Part shown: piece by piece, positions 5,549-7,730 of the stretch
How positions within the stretch are numbered: position 1 is the first letter of the stretch
Layout of the letters: the number at the start of each line of letters is the position of its first letter
Assembly: GCA_002348365.1 (NCBI GenBank)
Contig: DEBC01000148.1
Span: 1-7,730, forward strand
Origin: Alphaproteobacteria bacterium UBA2966
GTDB taxonomy: Bacteria > Pseudomonadota > Alphaproteobacteria > UBA2966
Reading direction: 5' to 3'
Length of the DNA stretch: 7,730 nt
Position numbers and translations under genes: made by a program
The notes under the pieces: generated by a model
The model's input: the letters and a program-made list of their open reading frames with translations, nothing else
Database searches by the model: none
What the model was told of the DNA's origin: nothing

Positions 5549-6685
5549 TCACCCAGATGAGATTGCATTGGATGCTTGTTTTCGCCCAAGAGCGGTTTCT
5601 AAGCAGTTGCGCACAATACTCGATGGTCTGACATGTTGCTGATAATAGGTCCACGCCCCCTGGCGCAACCTTGTCAGCAACCCGGGTTCCCGCAGAATGC
5701 GTTCGCACTGTTGCACACATTCTTCAGGGCTCGTAAAAGACAGCGCCTGCCGGCCTTCCTTTAGCGGCACCGGCAGCTGATCCGCAAGCTTTTCCAGCAC
5801 AATACACTTAGACGCTGCCAAATATTCCGCCACTTTCCAGTCTGTAGAGCCAAACAATCCATGTGTGGTGACACATATGGCGCTACGCTTCACCATCTCC
5901 AGGTGCTCCCTTAGAGACTGGCGTTCACGCATCACCACATCCGGATAATTCGCTAGCGCAAATGGTGTTGGACGAATACCGCCCACGAAAGCCCGACCGA
6001 AAGTGCTTCGCAGCCCACGGATGGTATTGGCGCGCATCTCGTTTACCTTATGAAATTCCTCAGCGTCCTCTGGCGTTCGCGCCGCCTCGAGTGAGTAAAG
6101 TTTCGTGCGGTAATAGACTCGAGGTGTTACTGCGCTAGATGGAGAGGACTCAAAATGGCGCTCTGTTGGCGGCAACTTACTTAGCGCTTCGGTCGACTTA
6201 AAGCGGGACATCGCTAACCAAGTTGGTTGCGATAGGGGTCGGAGCATCCATGTTGAAGGCGTATGGGGCGAGCCCCGGCCTCTAAAGCCAGCAGACAGCG
6301 CAAAGTGAAAACGATCCAAGAGAGATTCATGCGAGCTGGTAACGGCATAGCGGAGTCCATAGGGAACTACTTTCTGTGAGGCATATGCGGGTGTGCCCAC
6401 GCGTAGGCTGGATTTAAAGTAGATATCCGCCCACTCCAGGTGAGGAATGCTCGTAATATCTTGCCCATCGATCAGATCGATGACCGCGTTAATCTCTCTG
6501 CCATCTTCGCCCTGAACCCGCAGAGGTATAAGCCACTCGTGCAGGGACTCTGGATCAAGAACAGGAAAATCAGCGCTTGCTCTTCTAACGCGCAGCTCTT
6601 TGTTGTGGCGCAGATCATACAAACCAGCGAATACTTGTGAAGTGGCTTTGACCATTCGCTCCGGAAAGATGGTTACTTTCAGCAT
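5549..6685 (-). CDS. Glycosyltransferase-like protein (GT-B, group 1 type C-terminus), 378 aa
   Basis: The ATG at 6685 is chosen because MLKVTIFPER starts a first strand there and overlaps the epimerase stop by seven bases (ATGCTGA), a translational-coupling arrangement; a frame extended to 6760 would overlap the epimerase needlessly. The N-terminal half contains DLIDGQD (70-76) and WADIYFK (85-91). The C-terminal half contains a THGLFGSTDWKVAEYLAASK segment (274-293) followed by CIVLEK, then FTSPEECV (317-324). This G-S-x-x-W-K-x-x-E-Y-x-A-A-S pattern, with the following EG(R/K)-x-x-L-x-F and S/T-P-E-E-C, is known from glycosyltransferase-like proteins with a GT-B type sugar-nucleotide-binding C-terminal domain. 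Donor and acceptor cannot be read from sequence. There is no signal peptide or membrane helix, so it is cytoplasmic. Coupling to a GDP-sugar epimerase suggests that the epimerase product may be its donor (inference). The middle (100-200) is variable and rich in Ser/Pro/Thr. Confidence 0.8.
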   Translation of the reverse strand: MLKVTIFPERMVKATSQVFAGLYDLRHNKELRVRRASADFPVLDPESLHEWLIPLRVQGEDGREINAVIDLIDGQDITSIPHLEWADIYFKSSLRVGTPAYASQKVVPYGLRYAVTSSHESLLDRFHFALSAGFRGRGSPHTPSTWMLRPLSQPTWLAMSRFKSTEALSKLPPTERHFESSPSSAVTPRVYYRTKLYSLEAARTPEDAEEFHKVNEMRANTIRGLRSTFGRAFVGGIRPTPFALANYPDVVMRERQSLREHLEMVKRSAICVTTHGLFGSTDWKVAEYLAASKCIVLEKLADQLPVPLKEGRQALSFTSPEECVQQCERILREPGLLTRLRQGAWTYYQQHVRPSSIVRNCLETALGRKQASNAISSG

Positions 6686-7644
6686 TGCGCCTGAACCTCG
6701 CCCTGGATCCATCGGTACGTTGGAACGATCCCTTGATAAAGGGTACTGCTCGGCCTCCACCCCAACATTTTTTTAATCAATCGATTGTCCGAATTGCGGC
6801 CTCTAACACCTTCCGGCCCTGGAATGTGCTCGAGGAATACGTTCTTGTCAGCAGCCCGCATGATCATCGCAGCAAGCTCATTGATACACACCATTTCATC
6901 AGAACCGATGTTGACGGGACCGGACCAGCCGGAACGCATAAGGCGCAGGATCCCTTCCATGCATTCATCAATGTAGAGAAACGAGCGGGTCTGAGTACCA
7001 TCGCCCCAGACCTCAATCGTCTCACCGTCGGCAGCTAAAGCGATCTTTCTGCAAAGTGCTGCAGGTACTTTTTCCTTTCCCCCTTGCCAGGTACTCAGTT
7101 CGCCAAAAATATTGTGGAACCGCGCAATCCGCACCTCTAGACCATAGTTGCGCGCGTAGCTCAGATATAAGCGCTCGCTGAATAGCTTTTCCCAGCCATA
7201 TTCGCTATCCGGATTAGCGGGATACGCAGAGCTTTCTTCGCAGTTTGGATTAAGTGGGTCTAGCTGGTTGTGTTCCGGGTATACGCATGCCGACGAGGCG
7301 TAGAACACTTTGCCAATGTCACGCCTACGGCATGCTTCCAATACATTCAGGTTGATGACCGCAGAGTTGTGCAGGATTGATGCGTCGTTATCGCCAGTGA
7401 ATATGTAACCTGCCCCGCCCATATCAGCCGCAAGCTGGTAGACCTCATCGAAACGACGATCGAATACCGCTTGCACGAGCTTGTCATCGCGCAGGTCGCC
7501 CTGCATGAAATCGCTCGCATCGCTCAAGTCGAACTCGGGAAGCTTCAAATCTACACCGCGCACCCACAGCCCTTCGGATCGAAGCCGTTTTACGAGGTGC
7601 GTACCGATGAAGCCTCCCGCTCCGCAAACCAAAGCAGTCTTCAC
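6679..7644 (-). CDS. GDP-mannose 3,5-epimerase-like SDR enzyme, 321 aa
   Basis: This is an extended short-chain dehydrogenase. It has GAGGFIG (8-14) for NAD binding, then LAADMGGAGYI (71-81), SSACVYPE (117-124), YGWEK (149-153), RFHNIFGELSTWQGGKEK (175-192), WGDGTQTRSF (213-222) and a GPEGVRGRNSDN segment (276-287). These match plant GDP-mannose 3,5-epimerase closely. With a constant offset of 25, the Arabidopsis catalytic and binding residues S143, C145, Y174, K178, K217 and R306 fall on S118, C120, Y149, K153, K192 and R281, all conserved. Plant GME converts GDP-D-mannose to GDP-L-galactose and GDP-L-gulose; in bacteria such products would feed polysaccharide or secondary-metabolite sugars. 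The start is GTG at 7644 with AAGGGA at 7653-7648. It overlaps the following glycosyltransferase by seven bases. Exact product is inferred from family; a related GDP-sugar epimerase is the main alternative. Confidence 0.88.
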   Translation of the reverse strand: MKTALVCGAGGFIGTHLVKRLRSEGLWVRGVDLKLPEFDLSDASDFMQGDLRDDKLVQAVFDRRFDEVYQLAADMGGAGYIFTGDNDASILHNSAVINLNVLEACRRRDIGKVFYASSACVYPEHNQLDPLNPNCEESSAYPANPDSEYGWEKLFSERLYLSYARNYGLEVRIARFHNIFGELSTWQGGKEKVPAALCRKIALAADGETIEVWGDGTQTRSFLYIDECMEGILRLMRSGWSGPVNIGSDEMVCINELAAMIMRAADKNVFLEHIPGPEGVRGRNSDNRLIKKMLGWRPSSTLYQGIVPTYRWIQGEVQAQC

Positions 7645-7730
7645 AATTCCCTTATGCTTTTTTATAAATTGAGAAATACCATTATGCGAAGAGCAATTGG
7701 ATTTGACGTAAACGGGATGTGAGTATTATT
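7645..7730 (-). promoter_or_regulatory. Upstream region of the epimerase gene with candidate -10
   Basis: The 86 bases before the GTG start are AT-rich. On the minus strand TATAAA (7666-7661) is placed 16 bases before the start codon, with no good -35; this leaves only a very short leader, so the real promoter may lie elsewhere. On the plus strand TTGACG (7703-7708), 15 bases, TATTAT (7724-7729) resembles a divergent promoter pointing out of the window. Both are weak. Confidence 0.25.

Noticed and set aside
1..7730. Search for CRISPR arrays, insertion sequences, terminal inverted repeats and tRNA-linked integration scars
   Set aside because: No spaced repeat array, transposase or integrase motif was seen, and no duplicated tRNA 3' end beside the tRNA genes that would mark an attachment site.

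Overview
The window looks like chromosomal DNA from a Gammaproteobacterium, probably marine or aquatic. The main support is a tRNA-Val(UAC)/tRNA-Asp(GUC) pair with encoded CCA ends and a consensus sigma-70 promoter. Several small exported proteins and moderate-to-high GC coding DNA agree with this. The placement is an inference from gene style; no 16S or other phylogenetic marker is present. I see no transposase, integrase, CRISPR array or attachment site.

Layout. Positions 1-107 hold the last 34 or so codons of a plus-strand gene, probably a zinc-type (MDR) alcohol dehydrogenase. After a 162-base leader with unusual phased repeats come two small plus-strand genes for exported proteins of unknown function (270-869 and 924-1331), closed by a strong terminator (about 1350-1375). 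Facing them is a minus-strand exported beta-barrel-like protein (1600-2121) with its own terminator (1555-1582). Then, all on the minus strand, come tRNA-Asp (2278-2354), tRNA-Val (2373-2448), their promoter (2470-2497) and an alpha/beta hydrolase (2520-3323). Next is a large orphan membrane protein with a long coiled coil (3535-5118), preceded by a 430-base noncoding gap. The right end is a minus-strand two-gene unit: a GDP-mannose 3,5-epimerase-like enzyme (6679-7644, GTG start) overlapping by 7 bases a glycosyltransferase-like protein (5549-6685).

How the genes fit together. The epimerase and glycosyltransferase overlap and probably act in one surface-glycan pathway, the first making an unusual GDP-L-hexose (L-galactose or L-gulose type) and the second transferring a sugar. 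This is the right-hand edge of what may be a longer polysaccharide locus. The 527-residue membrane protein lies downstream on the same strand, but a likely terminator separates it, so a shared role is only a possibility. The left half looks like ordinary chromosomal housekeeping DNA with three exported proteins of unknown role. The best candidates for something undescribed are the 527-residue coiled-coil membrane protein, the bacterial GME-like enzyme with its coupled glycosyltransferase, and the repeat-rich leader at 108-269.
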